DNA of 64,000 nucleotides from Pseudomonas sp. Irchel s3h17 (GTDB lineage: Bacteria; Pseudomonadota; Gammaproteobacteria; Pseudomonadales; Pseudomonadaceae): contig NZ_FYDL01000005.1 of the NCBI RefSeq assembly GCF_900187505.1, positions 284,794-348,793 on the forward strand, written 5' to 3'. Both the position numbers and the translations under genes were made by a program. Shown here one piece after another: positions 47,095 to 57,091 of the stretch. The notes beneath the pieces are model-generated. The model saw nothing but the letters and a program-made list of their open reading frames with translations. It ran no database searches and had not been told where the DNA came from. Position 1 is the first letter of the stretch. Each line of letters opens with the position of its first letter.

Positions 47095-48024
47095 TTAGAC
47101 CTTGTCCAGTTTCTTCTCATTGGCCGTCACCTGCTGGCACAACTCGATCATCTGCTCGCGCATCCAGCGGTTGGCCGGGTCCTGGTCGGTGCTTTCGTGC
47201 CAGTAGAGGTGGGTTTCCACCGGTGGCACGTCGTTGACCGGGAGCAGGAAGGACTGCAAGTCATGACGACGGGCGAAGCGTTCCGGTACGGTCATTACCA
47301 TGTCGGTTTGTTGTAACACTTGGGAGGCCATCAGGTAATGCTGGGAACGCAGGGCAATCTTGCGCTGGATGCCCATTTTGCCCAGGGCCAGGTCAACGTA
47401 GCCCAGGCCGCTGCGACGGCTGGAAATATGAATGTGGGTCAGTGACAGGTAATCATCGAGGCTGAATTTCTCTTTCCCCGCCATGGGGTGGCCCTTGCGC
47501 ATGGCGCAGACGTAACGGTCTTCCATCAGTTTGACATGGCGCACTTGCGGGTCGGTGTTGAGCGGGGCATCGACGGCAAAGTCCAGGCGCCCGGCCGCCA
47601 GTTCCTTGGTGGTCTCGCGGCGCTTGGACAGGAAACTCTCGATGATCACGGCCGGTGCCAGGCGGCGCAGGCGCTGGAACAGCGGTGGCAGGATTACCGC
47701 TTCCGTGAGGTCGGTCATGCTGATGCGGTACGTCTTGACCGCCTGCAGCGGGTTGAAAATCCGGCTTTCCTGGACCGAGACGCGCAGCAGCGACAGGGCG
47801 TTGCGCACCGGGCCGATGATGTTTTGCGCCATGGGCGTGGGCACCATGCCTTGGGCCGTGCGCACGAAAAGCGGGTCGTTGAAGGTCTCGCGCAGGCGGG
47901 CCAGAGCGTTTGACACCGCCGGCTGGGTAATGCCGACAATCTGCCCGGCACGGGTCAGGTTGGCTTCGGTATAGATCGCGTCGAAGACGATGAACAGGTT
48001 GAGGTCGACCTTGCTTAGATTCAT
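47095..48024 (-). CDS. LysR-family transcriptional regulator
   Basis: A 309-residue regulator with N-terminal winged HTH (LNLFIVFDAIYTEANLTRAG, residues 8-27) and an effector domain near 95-300. Its type resembles NodD/SyrM-like LysR proteins. It is divergent from the acyl-CoA dehydrogenase at 48201 across 176 bp, so control of that gene is likely. The inducer is unknown. Confidence 0.88.
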   Translation of the reverse strand: MNLSKVDLNLFIVFDAIYTEANLTRAGQIVGITQPAVSNALARLRETFNDPLFVRTAQGMVPTPMAQNIIGPVRNALSLLRVSVQESRIFNPLQAVKTYRISMTDLTEAVILPPLFQRLRRLAPAVIIESFLSKRRETTKELAAGRLDFAVDAPLNTDPQVRHVKLMEDRYVCAMRKGHPMAGKEKFSLDDYLSLTHIHISSRRSGLGYVDLALGKMGIQRKIALRSQHYLMASQVLQQTDMVMTVPERFARRHDLQSFLLPVNDVPPVETHLYWHESTDQDPANRWMREQMIELCQQVTANEKKLDKV

Positions 48025-48200
48025 AGCGTTTGGCTCTTGGCTTTTGTTATGGGAGCAGGTGGCTCGATCAGTCGATCATATATCGGTGATGAATGTTAAT
48101 ACACGCCGAGAATAGGTTAGATAAATTATCAACGCTGATCTAGCATCGATTCATGACCTCAACAACGCCTCCACCACCTCGTCAAAAAAGGTAGCTGCCC

Positions 48201-49430
48201 ATGGATTTTGCCTATTCGCCCAAGGTTCAGGAATTGCGTGAACGCGTGACTGCGTTCATGGATGCTTACGTTTATCCAGCCGAAGCGGTGTTTGAACGCC
48301 AGGTCGCCGAGGGCGATCGCTGGCAGCCGACCGCGATCATGGAGGAGTTGAAAAACAAGGCCAAGGCCGAAGGCCTGTGGAACCTGTTTTTACCGGAGTC
48401 GGAACTCGGCGCCGGCCTGACCAACCTGGAATACGCACCCTTGGCGGAAATCATGGGCCGCTCGTTGCTCGGTCCCGAGCCGTTCAACTGCTCGGCACCG
48501 GACACCGGCAACATGGAAGTGCTGGTGCGTTATGCCAACGAAGAGCAAAAGCAGCGCTGGCTCGAGCCGCTGCTGCGCGGCGAGATTCGCTCGGCGTTCG
48601 CCATGACCGAGCCGGACGTAGCGTCCTCCGATGCCACCAACATGGCCGCCCGTGCCGAGCGCGATGGCGACGAGTGGGTGATCAACGGCAAGAAATGGTG
48701 GACGTCGGGTGCCTGCGACCCGCGCTGCAAGATCCTGATCTTCATGGGCCTGAGCAACCCTGACGCGCCACGGCACCAACAGCATTCGATGATCCTGGTG
48801 CCGGTGGACGCCCCCGGGGTGAAAATCCTGCGTCCGTTGCCGGTGTTCGGTTACGACGATGCCCCCCACGGTCACGCTGAAGTGCTGTTCGACAATGTGC
48901 GGGTGCCGTACGAGAACGTATTGCTGGGCGAGGGCCGCGGATTCGAAATTGCCCAGGGGCGCCTTGGCCCGGGCCGGATTCACCACTGCATGCGTTCGAT
49001 CGGCATGGCCGAGCGGGCACTGGAGTTGATGTGCAAGCGCTCGGTCAATCGCACCGCCTTCGGTAAGCCGTTGGCGCGCCTGGGCGGTAACATCGACAAG
49101 ATCGCCGACTCGCGGATGGAAATCGACATGGCGCGACTGTTGACCCTCAAGGCCGCCTACATGATGGACACCGTGGGCAACAAAGTGGCGAAGAGCGAAA
49201 TCGCCCAGATCAAGGTGGTTGCGCCGAACGTTGCCTTGAAGGTCATTGACCGGGCGATCCAGATCCATGGGGGCGCGGGTGTTTCCAACGATTTCCCATT
49301 GGCCTACATGTACGCCATGCAACGGACCCTGCGCCTGGCCGATGGCCCGGACGAAGTGCACCGTGCCGCGATCGGCAAGTTCGAAATCGGCAAGTACGTG
49401 CCCAAGGACATGCTGCGCAGCGGGCAGTAA
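48201..49430 (+). CDS. Acyl-CoA dehydrogenase
   Basis: A 409-residue FAD acyl-CoA dehydrogenase of the larger ACAD10/11-like type. Signatures include [17 protein letters not shown] (about 133-149), [12 protein letters not shown] (171-182), and [20 protein letters not shown] (about 352-371). The substrate is not clear; relatives act on medium or hydroxylated acyl-CoAs. ATG at 48201 begins [12 protein letters not shown]. It is monocistronic and followed by a hairpin near 49447-49483. Confidence 0.9.
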   Translation: MDFAYSPKVQELRERVTAFMDAYVYPAEAVFERQVAEGDRWQPTAIMEELKNKAKAEGLWNLFLPESELGAGLTNLEYAPLAEIMGRSLLGPEPFNCSAPDTGNMEVLVRYANEEQKQRWLEPLLRGEIRSAFAMTEPDVASSDATNMAARAERDGDEWVINGKKWWTSGACDPRCKILIFMGLSNPDAPRHQQHSMILVPVDAPGVKILRPLPVFGYDDAPHGHAEVLFDNVRVPYENVLLGEGRGFEIAQGRLGPGRIHHCMRSIGMAERALELMCKRSVNRTAFGKPLARLGGNIDKIADSRMEIDMARLLTLKAAYMMDTVGNKVAKSEIAQIKVVAPNVALKVIDRAIQIHGGAGVSNDFPLAYMYAMQRTLRLADGPDEVHRAAIGKFEIGKYVPKDMLRSGQ

Positions 49431-49446
49431 GCCCCGTCGCGGCAGG

Positions 49447-49483
49447 TCACCCACAACCACCCGCCTGGCGTGGTCGTGGGTGA
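49447..49483 (+). terminator. Hairpin between the acyl-CoA dehydrogenase and ftrA genes
   Basis: TCACCCAC pairs with GTGGGTGA (47-54 with 76-83 of this hundred), and ACCAC with GTGGT inside. There is no U tract, so termination strength is uncertain. Confidence 0.5.
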
Positions 49484-49513
49484 TTGCCTGTGCGGCTTTT
49501 CAATCGAACGCGA

Positions 49514-50491
49514 TCAAATCGACCGCGTGCTCACCTCGCGACCAAACCGCTCCCGATACACCGAGGGCGGCAGTCCCACCACCGTGCGAAACGCCACCCG
49601 AAAACTCTCCACGGAACGGTAGCCGCATTGCCGGGCGATCGATTCCGTGTGGTGGGCACTGCTTTCCAGCAGTTCCCGGGCCCGGGCCAGGCGTTGTTGT
49701 TGCAACCAGGACTTGGGGGACTCGCCGGTCGCTTCACTGAAGCGTCGTAGAAAAGTGCGCTCGCTCATGGCCGCCTGGCTTGCCAGTTCACGCACACCCA
49801 AGGGCTCATGCAGGCGCTCCCGTGCCCAGTGCATGACCCGCGACAGATCGCTGCGGGGCGTACGGCTGACGGGGGCGGGAATGAATTGCGCCTGACCGCC
49901 GGTGCGTTGCGGTGACATCACCAGCCGCCGGGCCACCGAATTGGCGACCTGGGTACCGAAGTCCCTGGCCACCAGATGCAGGCAGGCATCAATCCCCGCG
50001 GCGCTGCCGGCCGAGGTGATCAATTGGCCGCTGTCCACGTACAAAACGTCGGGGTCCACCAGAATGTTCGGGAAGCGTTCGGCCAATTCCTCGGTATAAC
50101 GCCAGTGCGTCGTCGCACTGCGCCCGTCAAGCAGGCCGGTGGCCGCGAGGACAAACACCCCGGAGCAGATCGACAGCAGCCGTGCGCCTCGGGCATGGGC
50201 CTGGCGAAGCGCTTGCAGCAGGGCTTCCGGCACGCGCTCACTGCGGCTTCTCCAGCCGGGGATGATGATGGTCCGGGCCGTTTCCAGCCGCTCCATGCCG
50301 CCATCGGCCAGCACCTGAATGCCACCGGCGGCGCGCATCGGTCCCGGGTCAACGCCCACGATGCAGTGCTCGTACCAGGGGAAATCGAACTCCGGCCGCG
50401 CCAGGCCGAAGACCTCCACGGCGATTCCGAATTCGAAGGTGCAGAGCCCGTCGTAGGCCAGAATCGCGACTGATCCGGGGTCGTTGTGCAT
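49514..50491 (-). CDS. ftrA: GlxA/FtrA-type AraC-family regulator
   Basis: A 325-residue regulator with an N-terminal DJ-1/PfpI-like amidotransferase domain (about 8-175, VAILAYDGLCTFEFGIAVEV; LLSICSGVFVLAATGLL) and C-terminal AraC HTH (about 220-320). ATG at 50491 begins MHNDPGSVAIL; the upstream in-frame extension would overlap the divergent promoter. I recall it as FtrA, commonly beside a rhodanese gene as here. The signal is unknown. Confidence 0.85.
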   Translation of the reverse strand: MHNDPGSVAILAYDGLCTFEFGIAVEVFGLARPEFDFPWYEHCIVGVDPGPMRAAGGIQVLADGGMERLETARTIIIPGWRSRSERVPEALLQALRQAHARGARLLSICSGVFVLAATGLLDGRSATTHWRYTEELAERFPNILVDPDVLYVDSGQLITSAGSAAGIDACLHLVARDFGTQVANSVARRLVMSPQRTGGQAQFIPAPVSRTPRSDLSRVMHWARERLHEPLGVRELASQAAMSERTFLRRFSEATGESPKSWLQQQRLARARELLESSAHHTESIARQCGYRSVESFRVAFRTVVGLPPSVYRERFGREVSTRSI

Positions 50492-50591
50492 TTGGCGGAA
50501 AGTTCCCAGTGAGTGTCGTGTGCGCCACTTTAGCGCCAGCGACGATCTGGATACAGTCCTCCCACACCCATATCCGCTTCGGAGAACACCC

Positions 50592-51026
50592 ATGACCAGT
50601 CTGGTATGCGCTATTCCTGCCGCTTCTTCAGCCATTGCCTTGATGCATTTCAGCAATCGCCTGACCTTTGAAACCGACTGCTCCGACGTGTTTGCCAGCC
50701 AGCAGGCCGATGAAGTGGACTTCGTCCTGCTGGATGTACGCGGCCCGCAGGCCTATGAGCGCGGTCATGTGCCGGGAGCTCTCAATATTCCGGGGCGCTT
50801 GATCACGGCGGACGTTCTGGCGGCGTACCCGAAAAGCACGCTGTTCGTGGTGTATTGCGCAGGCCCCCATTGCAATGGCGCCAACAAGGCCGCGGTGAAA
50901 CTCGCGGCGCTGGAGTATCCGGTCAAGGAAATGATCGGCGGGGTGACGGGGTGGCTGGATGAAGGCTTTGAGTTGAGCCGGGGGATCGAACGGCCGGTCA
51001 GTGCCGCGATCGGTTGTGAGTGCTGA
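50592..51026 (+). CDS. Single-domain rhodanese-like sulfurtransferase
   Basis: A 144-residue rhodanese. VLLDVRGPQAYERGHVPGA (about 46-63) is the N-terminal signature and VVYCAGPHCNGA (about 87-97) is the active loop with Cys89 as the sulfur carrier. It could transfer sulfane sulfur or act in cyanide or thiol stress. It is divergent from ftrA and follows GGAGAACACC, so it is a likely FtrA target by position. Confidence 0.9.
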   Translation: MTSLVCAIPAASSAIALMHFSNRLTFETDCSDVFASQQADEVDFVLLDVRGPQAYERGHVPGALNIPGRLITADVLAAYPKSTLFVVYCAGPHCNGANKAAVKLAALEYPVKEMIGGVTGWLDEGFELSRGIERPVSAAIGCEC

Positions 51027-51108
51027 TTACCGCTGGGTGTTGAGTGAGTGCTGGTTGCGACTGCTAGGTGCTTGAGCGGGCGCAAGCGTTCTCGTCACGG
51101 GGAATCGG

Positions 51109-51759
51109 TCAAGCCGTGGTCGCCGCGTGCCACTGATCCAGCGTCACGTGCAGCCAGTCGGACACCTGGCGGTAGGCCGCGTTGTCGTCCTGGTCCCGGG
51201 GCAGCGGTGAGTCGTCCGCGAAATGGGTATTGAGCAAAGCGACGGACTCGGCGTTCCATTCCGGATGAAACTGCACGCCCACACGGGTCGGGCCGACAGC
51301 GTACATTTGCTGCGCGCATCGGGCGCTGCTGGCCAGCAAGTGGGCGTTGGGCGGCAGATCGATAGCATCCTCATGCCATTCCAGGACCGTCAGGGGTTGC
51401 CCATTGGCGAGCGTGATGCGGGTCCAGCCGGTTTCCGGTTCCGCCATTCGCCGCACGCTGCCACCCAGGCTCAGGGCCAGCAATTGCGCACCCAGGCAAA
51501 TGGCGAATACCGGTGCTCCGGCCTGAAGACTGGCCGCCAGCCATTGGCGCTCTGCGGCCAGCCACTCGGGGCCGGCATTGGATTCGTACGGCCCGCCCAG
51601 GATGATCACCGGCGCTGCACTCTCCGACGGTAGTTGACCGAGGTCGGCACGAAACATCTTGAGGGTCAGCCCTCGTGATTCGGCCCAGTCGTCAATCGCG
51701 CCCGGGCCTTCGGCGGGGTGGTGCTGGATCAGGTTCAGCGAGGTCAAGTGCTCGGGCAT
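51109..51759 (-). CDS. Class I glutamine amidotransferase-like protein
   Basis: A 216-residue GATase1 protein related to the GMP-synthase glutaminase domain. The nucleophile Cys88 lies in VFAICLGAQLLA, and the His-Glu pair in VGVQFHPEWNAES, so the triad looks complete. No synthetase domain is fused, so it may be a stand-alone gamma-glutamyl hydrolase or amidase. The partner and substrate are unknown, and neighbouring genes give no clear clue. Confidence 0.85.
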   Translation of the reverse strand: MPEHLTSLNLIQHHPAEGPGAIDDWAESRGLTLKMFRADLGQLPSESAAPVIILGGPYESNAGPEWLAAERQWLAASLQAGAPVFAICLGAQLLALSLGGSVRRMAEPETGWTRITLANGQPLTVLEWHEDAIDLPPNAHLLASSARCAQQMYAVGPTRVGVQFHPEWNAESVALLNTHFADDSPLPRDQDDNAAYRQVSDWLHVTLDQWHAATTA

Positions 51760-52027
51760 GATGCGGCGCTCGGTTGACGGGGGGAATGTTCTGTCGGCAG
51801 GGGCGTCATCTTGACCGAAAGCGTGGCGTTTCTGTAGGGCATTGCAGCGTGCAGGTGCAGTGGACTACGGCTTGTCATACCAGCTGCTTGTTTTTATAAC
51901 AATTTGTCGCATCAGCATAATTGGCTTGCCGGGCGCAGCTCTAGACTGCCGGCCACTTCGATAAATACTAGCCAGAAGCTATCCGTCGAATGCTGCCAAT
52001 AAGAGTCTCCGCACACAGGAGTTATAA

Positions 52028-52807
52028 ATGAAAAAGCGAGTGATGTTCGGTGCCTTGGCACTGTCGATGTTGTCCCTGACCGCCGTGGCCGACGATGCCA
52101 AGCCGATCCGTCTGGGGATCGAAGCCGGTTACCCGCCGTTCTCGTTCAAGACGCCTGAGGGCAAACTCAGCGGTTTTGACGTGGACATCGGCGATGCACT
52201 ATGTGAGCAGATGAAAGTCAAATGTACCTGGGTCGAGCAAGAGTTCGATGGCCTGATCCCGGCGCTGAAGGTCAAGAAAATCGACGCGATCCTGTCGTCC
52301 ATGACCATCACCGACGACCGCAAGAAGAACGTCGATTTCACTATCAAGTACTACCACACCCCGGCCCGCTTCGTGATGAAGGAAGGTACCGCGGTCAAAG
52401 ACCCGCTGACCGAACTCAAGGGCAAGAAAGTCGGTGTGCTGCGCGCCAGTACCCATGACCGCTTCGCCACCGAAGTGCTGCAACCGGCCGGTATCGTGCT
52501 GGTGCGCTACGGCTCGCAGCAGGAAGCCAACCTGGACATGGTTGCCGGTCGCCTCGACGCGATGCTGGCAGACTCGGTCAACCTGGAAGACGGTTTCCTG
52601 AAAACCGACGCCGGCAAGGGCTTCGCCTTCGTAGGCCCGACCTATGAAGACGCCAAGTACTTCGGCGGCGGCGCGGGTATTGCCGTGCGCAAAGGCGATC
52701 AGGCGCTGGCCGACAAGTTCAACACCGCCATCACCGAAATCCGCGCCAACGGCAAGTACAAGCAAGTGCAGGACAAGTACTTCAACTTTGACGTGTACGG
52801 CGAGTAA
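52028..52807 (+). CDS. Periplasmic amino-acid-binding protein (ABC type)
   Basis: A 259-residue family 3 solute-binding protein with a signal peptide (residues 1-21, ending AVADDA). [15 protein letters not shown] near residues 49-63 is the family signature. The closest resemblance is to lysine/arginine/ornithine binders. No permease or ATPase gene is adjacent; a strong terminator follows, so it may borrow another transporter. Downstream is an M14 deacylase likely linked to amino-acid catabolism. Confidence 0.9.
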   Translation: MKKRVMFGALALSMLSLTAVADDAKPIRLGIEAGYPPFSFKTPEGKLSGFDVDIGDALCEQMKVKCTWVEQEFDGLIPALKVKKIDAILSSMTITDDRKKNVDFTIKYYHTPARFVMKEGTAVKDPLTELKGKKVGVLRASTHDRFATEVLQPAGIVLVRYGSQQEANLDMVAGRLDAMLADSVNLEDGFLKTDAGKGFAFVGPTYEDAKYFGGGAGIAVRKGDQALADKFNTAITEIRANGKYKQVQDKYFNFDVYGE

Positions 52808-52820
52808 TTTCTCCGTTCAA

Positions 52821-52857
52821 AAAGGTGGCTACCGTTGACGCGGTGGCCACTTTTTTT
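52821..52857 (+). terminator. Intrinsic terminator after the binding-protein gene
   Basis: A 14-bp stem, AAAGGTGGCTACCG (52821-52834) with CGGTGGCCACTTT (52841-52854), ends in a T run. Confidence 0.85.
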
Positions 52858-52906
52858 ATGCCCACTTGAATGACCCTGTCCGACCTGTATTCCCTGGGAG
52901 CCCACC

Positions 52907-54019
52907 ATGCAACGTATTGACCATTCACTGCCCTGGAGCCACCTCGGTACCGAGCGCACCCTGAGCGTGTTTCGTTTTGGCGCAGGCGAGCGCAAGGTCT
53001 ACATCCAGGCCAGCCTGCACGCTGATGAGCTGCCAGGCATGCGCACGGCCTGGGAGCTGAAACAACGCCTTGGCGAACTCGAAGCCCAGGGCCAGCTCAA
53101 GGGCGTGATCGAACTGGTGCCGGTGGCCAACCCGATTGGCCTGGACCAGCACCTGCAAAGCGCTCACATGGGGCGTTTCGAACTGGGCAGCGGCAAGAAT
53201 TTCAACCGTGCTTTTCATGAGCTCAGCGGCCCGGTCGGTGAACTGATCGGCGCTCAATTGGGTCGCGACGCCGAGGCAAACGTGGCGTTGATCCGGCAGG
53301 CCATGGGTCAGGTACTCGACCGCTTGCCAGCGCCGGCTTCACAGCTGGAGGCCATGCACCGGTTGCTGCTGCGTCACGCCTGTGACGCCGACATCACCCT
53401 GGATCTGCACTGCGATTTTGAAGCCGCCATTCATCTCTATGCCTTGCCGCAGCACTGGCCGCAATGGCAGTCGCTGGCGGCGCGCTTGAAGGCGGGCGTT
53501 GCGTTGCTGTGTGAAGACTCTGGCGGCAGTTCGTTCGATGAGTCCTGTTCGTCGCCCTGGTTGCGGTTGGCCCGGGCGTTTCCTGAGGCGGCCATTCCTC
53601 CGGCCAACCTGGCGACGACCCTGGAGTTGGGTTGCATGGGCGATACCCGGGTTGATCAGGCGCAGGCCAATTGCGAGGCGATTCTGGGGTTCCTGGCCGA
53701 GCAGGGGTTCATTGCCGGGCAGTGGCCGGCGGCACCGCAAGCCTGCTGTGAGGGGATGCCGTTCGCCGGTACCGAGTATCTGTTTGCGCCCCATCATGGG
53801 GTGGTGAGTTTTCTGCGCGAGGCCGGGGAGTGGGTCGAGCGGGGGGATGCGCTGTTCGAGGTGGTTGATCCGTTGAGTGACCGGGTGTCCGTGGTGTGTG
53901 CCGGGACCAGCGGGGTGTTGTTTGCGCTGGATCGCGGGCGCTATACGGAGCCGGGGATCTGGCAGGCGAAGGTGGCGGGGCGGGAGGTGATTCGGGTGGG
54001 CACGTTGACCAATGATTGA
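52907..54019 (+). CDS. Succinylglutamate desuccinylase/aspartoacylase family protein
   Basis: A 370-residue M14-like zinc deacylase. Zinc ligands are His38 and Glu41 in SLHADELPG and a later His in LDLHCDFEAA. The C-terminal part (about 280-360) resembles a biotinyl/lipoyl-like barrel common in this subgroup. Relatives hydrolyse N-acyl amino acids; the substrate is not fixed. ATG at 52907 begins MQRIDHSLPW. It follows the binding-protein gene in the same direction but after a terminator. Confidence 0.88.
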   Translation: MQRIDHSLPWSHLGTERTLSVFRFGAGERKVYIQASLHADELPGMRTAWELKQRLGELEAQGQLKGVIELVPVANPIGLDQHLQSAHMGRFELGSGKNFNRAFHELSGPVGELIGAQLGRDAEANVALIRQAMGQVLDRLPAPASQLEAMHRLLLRHACDADITLDLHCDFEAAIHLYALPQHWPQWQSLAARLKAGVALLCEDSGGSSFDESCSSPWLRLARAFPEAAIPPANLATTLELGCMGDTRVDQAQANCEAILGFLAEQGFIAGQWPAAPQACCEGMPFAGTEYLFAPHHGVVSFLREAGEWVERGDALFEVVDPLSDRVSVVCAGTSGVLFALDRGRYTEPGIWQAKVAGREVIRVGTLTND

Positions 54020-54510
54020 GTCTGGTTTTGTTTGCGGGGGGATGCTGTAGGTGCTGGGTTGACTGACTGCTGGCCTGGTTTTTTGCGGGTGTACATATCC
54101 GTTGTTGTGGTCACGGCGACTTATGGTTTCGCCTGACGGCGACTCACTTTTTTTACAAGCGCCTAAAAAAAGTAAGCAAAAAAACGCTCGCCCCGAGCGT
54201 CCGGCCCCTCGCCGAGGCTCGGGGTTCCCTCGCTTCGGCATTCCTCAGGGGGCATCGCCCTCCGGTCGGCTTCGCTCGCCCTCCATGCGATGTCCTCGAC
54301 TGCGTCGAGGGGCGCTGTGCGCCATTCCCCTGATGAACGCCTGCGCTCGGCCTGCCGATGGGGCGGGTGGATCAAGATCAAAAGCCAGAGCCAGAGCCAG
54401 ATCAAGAGCGGCGGACGAGCAGGCGAGCTGGTGCTCGGCCTGTTGTTTCGTGGTTGCCCAGGATATGAGCGTCTGTCTGGTTGCTGTGGATCAAGTGGCG
54501 GCTTGCCGGC
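54020..54510. other. Intergenic region with a dispersed non-coding element
   Basis: About 490 bases with no gene. From about 54118 to 54460 it carries a segment of a type I recall as recurrent between Pseudomonas genes, with GTTTCGCCTGACGGCGACTC and an A-rich stretch before AACGCTCGCCCCGAGCGT. Inverted pairs such as GCCTCGAC/GTCGAGG-type stems are visible. No transposase reading frame is present. Confidence 0.5.
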
Positions 54511-55107
54511 TTATTTTTCGCCGAGGATTTCTTTGATCAGTGCCGCGTGGCCGGTTTTGTCGTCGGCGCGGGAGATGATCTGGATCAGCACCATGTGTGT
54601 GCCAGAGCCGGCCAGCAGGCTGGTGTTGAGGGTCGGGCCGCCGCCCTGGGTGGCGGTAAAGTCGATCTGGCGCAGGCCTAGGCCTTTGAGGGTCAGGCTC
54701 TTTTCACTTTGCTTGTTGAAATCGGGCAAGGCTTCGCGTTGTTGGCTGGCGAAGCCGGATATCGACTCGTCGAGGAATACGCTGTCGTTGTCCTTGATGC
54801 TCAGCCCGCCCGGCAGGGTGTTCTCGGCGACGATCAGCACGGTTTTGCTGTGTGGGTTGGTGTACATGGTGCCCGTTGCGCCGGAAGTGCCTTGGGCCAC
54901 GTCGCCACCGGGCAACGGGTCGGCGATGAACCCTTTGGGCAGGGTAAAGGCGAACTTTCCGCCCAGGGCCGAGACCATTTGCTCAGGGGCGGTTTTGGCC
55001 GCAGGTTTGCTGGCGGCGAATGTGTGGGTGGCGCCAAAGGCCGTCACCGCCGTCAGGAACAGGACAGCGGCTTTCTTGCGGAACGTGAGTTTCTTGAGCA
55101 GCGACAT
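54511..55107 (-). CDS. Exported protein of unknown function
   Basis: I do not recognise a named family. The 198-residue product has an N-terminal signal peptide (about residues 1-32, KKAAVLFLTAVTAFGATHTFA) and no further membrane segments, so it should be periplasmic. A central part, FAFTLPKGFIADPLPGG, and a C-terminal strand-rich part are the recognisable conserved-looking stretches. ATG at 55107 is chosen because only it puts the signal peptide first; the in-frame extension to 55248 is unlikely. Confidence 0.75.
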   Translation of the reverse strand: MSLLKKLTFRKKAAVLFLTAVTAFGATHTFAASKPAAKTAPEQMVSALGGKFAFTLPKGFIADPLPGGDVAQGTSGATGTMYTNPHSKTVLIVAENTLPGGLSIKDNDSVFLDESISGFASQQREALPDFNKQSEKSLTLKGLGLRQIDFTATQGGGPTLNTSLLAGSGTHMVLIQIISRADDKTGHAALIKEILGEK

Positions 55108-55269
55108 GCAGGGTCTCCGGGGTAATCGCGCGACGGCGGCGATCATCCCACGGGCAGCCCTTTTCACTCCAGTGCCAGCGTGAGTGATGACCTCGCCAGC
55201 GACCCGAGGGCATGTGGCCAGGGGGCTGGCGTTGTCCTGCCGGATCATTCTGCGGGTGCGGCGCCGGGA

Positions 55270-56196
55270 TCAGTCCGGCTGGGCCTCGCCTGCGGCTTTC
55301 GGTGCGCTGGCGCGCGAGGTCGCGATGACGGCACCGACGATGATCAACAGCGCCGAGCCGATCAACAGCGGATTGACCGGGCTGCGCCCCATGAGGATCA
55401 ACAGCAGGGTCGACATCAGCGGCGCGAGGTACGAGAGCGCGCCCAACATTGCCAGGTTGCCGTGTTTGGTGGCGTGGTCCCAGGCGAAGAAGGCCAGCCC
55501 AACAGGGCCGAGGCCGAGCGCAATGATTGCCGCCCATTGGCTGGCGTCGGGCCAGACGCCGGTTTCCAGCAGCAGGTGGCAAATCAGCCCGGCCACCGCC
55601 ACCAACCCGCACATGCCACCCATGATGCTGCTGGACACATCGTTGAAGCGCCGATTGATCACCGAGTAACTCGACCACACCAACGCACAGCCAAGCGCCG
55701 CCAGATAACCGGCAATGGGCATGGCCGCGACGTCATCCTGGGGCCGTTGCAGCAGGATCAGCGCCGTGCCGGAAAGCCCCAGTAGGGCACCGAGCAGTTG
55801 CCGCGCGTGCAGGCGCTCCGCGGTACCCAGTACCGAGAGCAGTACAATCAGCAGCGGCCAGAGGTAGGCGATCAAGCTGGCCTCAGCCGCGGGCGCGGCT
55901 TTGAGGGCGAAGAAGTACAAGGCATGGTAGACAAAGATCCCGAGAAAGCCGGTCAGCCAGACGGGCCACGGCTGGCGCCAGCTCTGGAAGCCGACCCGGC
56001 CCCGTCGCCCGAGAATGATCAGGCTGGCGACGAAGGCGATGCCGAAGCTCATGGCCAGCAACTGGAACGGCGGGATGCCCTCGGTGAGGGTGGTCAGCAG
56101 GGCCAGGCAGGACCAAAGAAAGATGGCGATCATCCCGATGGCAGTGGCCGAGGTGGCTTTTTTGCCCGGGGCAAGCACTTCAAGCGTGGCGGTCAT
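55270..56196 (-). CDS. EamA/DMT-family exporter
   Basis: A 308-residue transporter with ten predicted helices in two EamA repeats (about 18-150 and 165-300). DMT members export amino acids, purines or other metabolites; this one most resembles the aromatic amino-acid exporter YddG type, which is tentative. It lies 37 bp after the membrane protein gene at 56234 in the same direction and may form an operon with it. Confidence 0.88.
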   Translation of the reverse strand: MTATLEVLAPGKKATSATAIGMIAIFLWSCLALLTTLTEGIPPFQLLAMSFGIAFVASLIILGRRGRVGFQSWRQPWPVWLTGFLGIFVYHALYFFALKAAPAAEASLIAYLWPLLIVLLSVLGTAERLHARQLLGALLGLSGTALILLQRPQDDVAAMPIAGYLAALGCALVWSSYSVINRRFNDVSSSIMGGMCGLVAVAGLICHLLLETGVWPDASQWAAIIALGLGPVGLAFFAWDHATKHGNLAMLGALSYLAPLMSTLLLILMGRSPVNPLLIGSALLIIVGAVIATSRASAPKAAGEAQPD

Positions 56197-56233
56197 CTAC
56201 GTTCCTTCGTAAACAGGGGTGTGGCGGCTGGAG

Positions 56234-57091
56234 TCAGGGTTGTTGCGTGCGGTCGGCACCGCCCACGAGCTTAGCCGCAACCGGTTCGATCGTCGTGGCG
56301 AGGGGCCTTGGCGCCGCTTTGCGCTTGGTCACCAGCAACATGCCCAGTGACACCGCCACACCCAGGGCAAATGCGCTCCACCCCCAATGGGGCAACGCCA
56401 AGGCCAGTGTCAGGCAGAAGGCGGCGAATGAGTACATGCCAGTGGCGGTGGCGCGCAACAAGGCGGCAGTGAACGCCGGCCCGCGGGTTTGCTGGGAGAA
56501 TACCGCCATGACGCTACCCAGTACCGGGAACACCGCCAACAGGCCGCTCCAGCGCTCACCCACGGTACTGGCCAGCAGGGTCACCACGAGGGTCAACGCG
56601 GCGCCGGCCAACATGCGCAGCAGGAGCTTGTCGGACTTTGGTGCCGGGCCGGACACCAGTGGCTGTACCGCCGGAAACAGGTAAGGCGCGGCCAGCAGCG
56701 CGGTGGCTGCGGCGATGCTGGAAAACACCAGGGAGGTGGGGATCAGCGACAACACCAGCGCCACCGACGTCCAGCTCAGCAGTCCGATCAACAGCGCCGC
56801 CGGCCAGTTGAACCGTTGTGCGGCCTGGGCGTACACCACGCAGAAGGTGATCATTGCAAACATGGCGGACAGGGCCGCTGTTGCCGATTGGGCGGCAAAG
56901 GCCGGGCCTTGCTCGACCGCCAGGAAAAACAGAATCGGCCCGACCACCACCGGCAATCCTGACAACCAACCGGCGATGCTCGGGCCCCAGCGTTTGCCGG
57001 CCAGGGAGATCAACAACAGAAAACCGGGGATCACCAACAGTTTCAAAAGCAGCACGGACAGATCCTTGTACGAGGGCAGTGGCCACAGCAT
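56234..57091 (-). CDS. Multi-pass membrane protein of unknown function
   Basis: A 285-residue polytopic protein with about nine hydrophobic helices spread along its length and a short Arg/Lys-rich tail. LISLAGKRWGPSIAGWLSGLPVVVGPILFFLA (near residues 23-54) is the most distinctive part but I cannot assign the family. It is upstream of the DMT exporter gene on the same strand, so a transport role is possible. Confidence 0.75.
   Translation of the reverse strand: MLWPLPSYKDLSVLLLKLLVIPGFLLLISLAGKRWGPSIAGWLSGLPVVVGPILFFLAVEQGPAFAAQSATAALSAMFAMITFCVVYAQAAQRFNWPAALLIGLLSWTSVALVLSLIPTSLVFSSIAAATALLAAPYLFPAVQPLVSGPAPKSDKLLLRMLAGAALTLVVTLLASTVGERWSGLLAVFPVLGSVMAVFSQQTRGPAFTAALLRATATGMYSFAAFCLTLALALPHWGWSAFALGVAVSLGMLLVTKRKAAPRPLATTIEPVAAKLVGGADRTQQP

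Noticed and set aside
51921..51940. GG-N10-GC resembling a sigma54 promoter upstream of the amino-acid-binding protein gene
   Set aside because: Only the GG and GC dinucleotides match well; the flanking bases are poor and chance matches of this quality are common.
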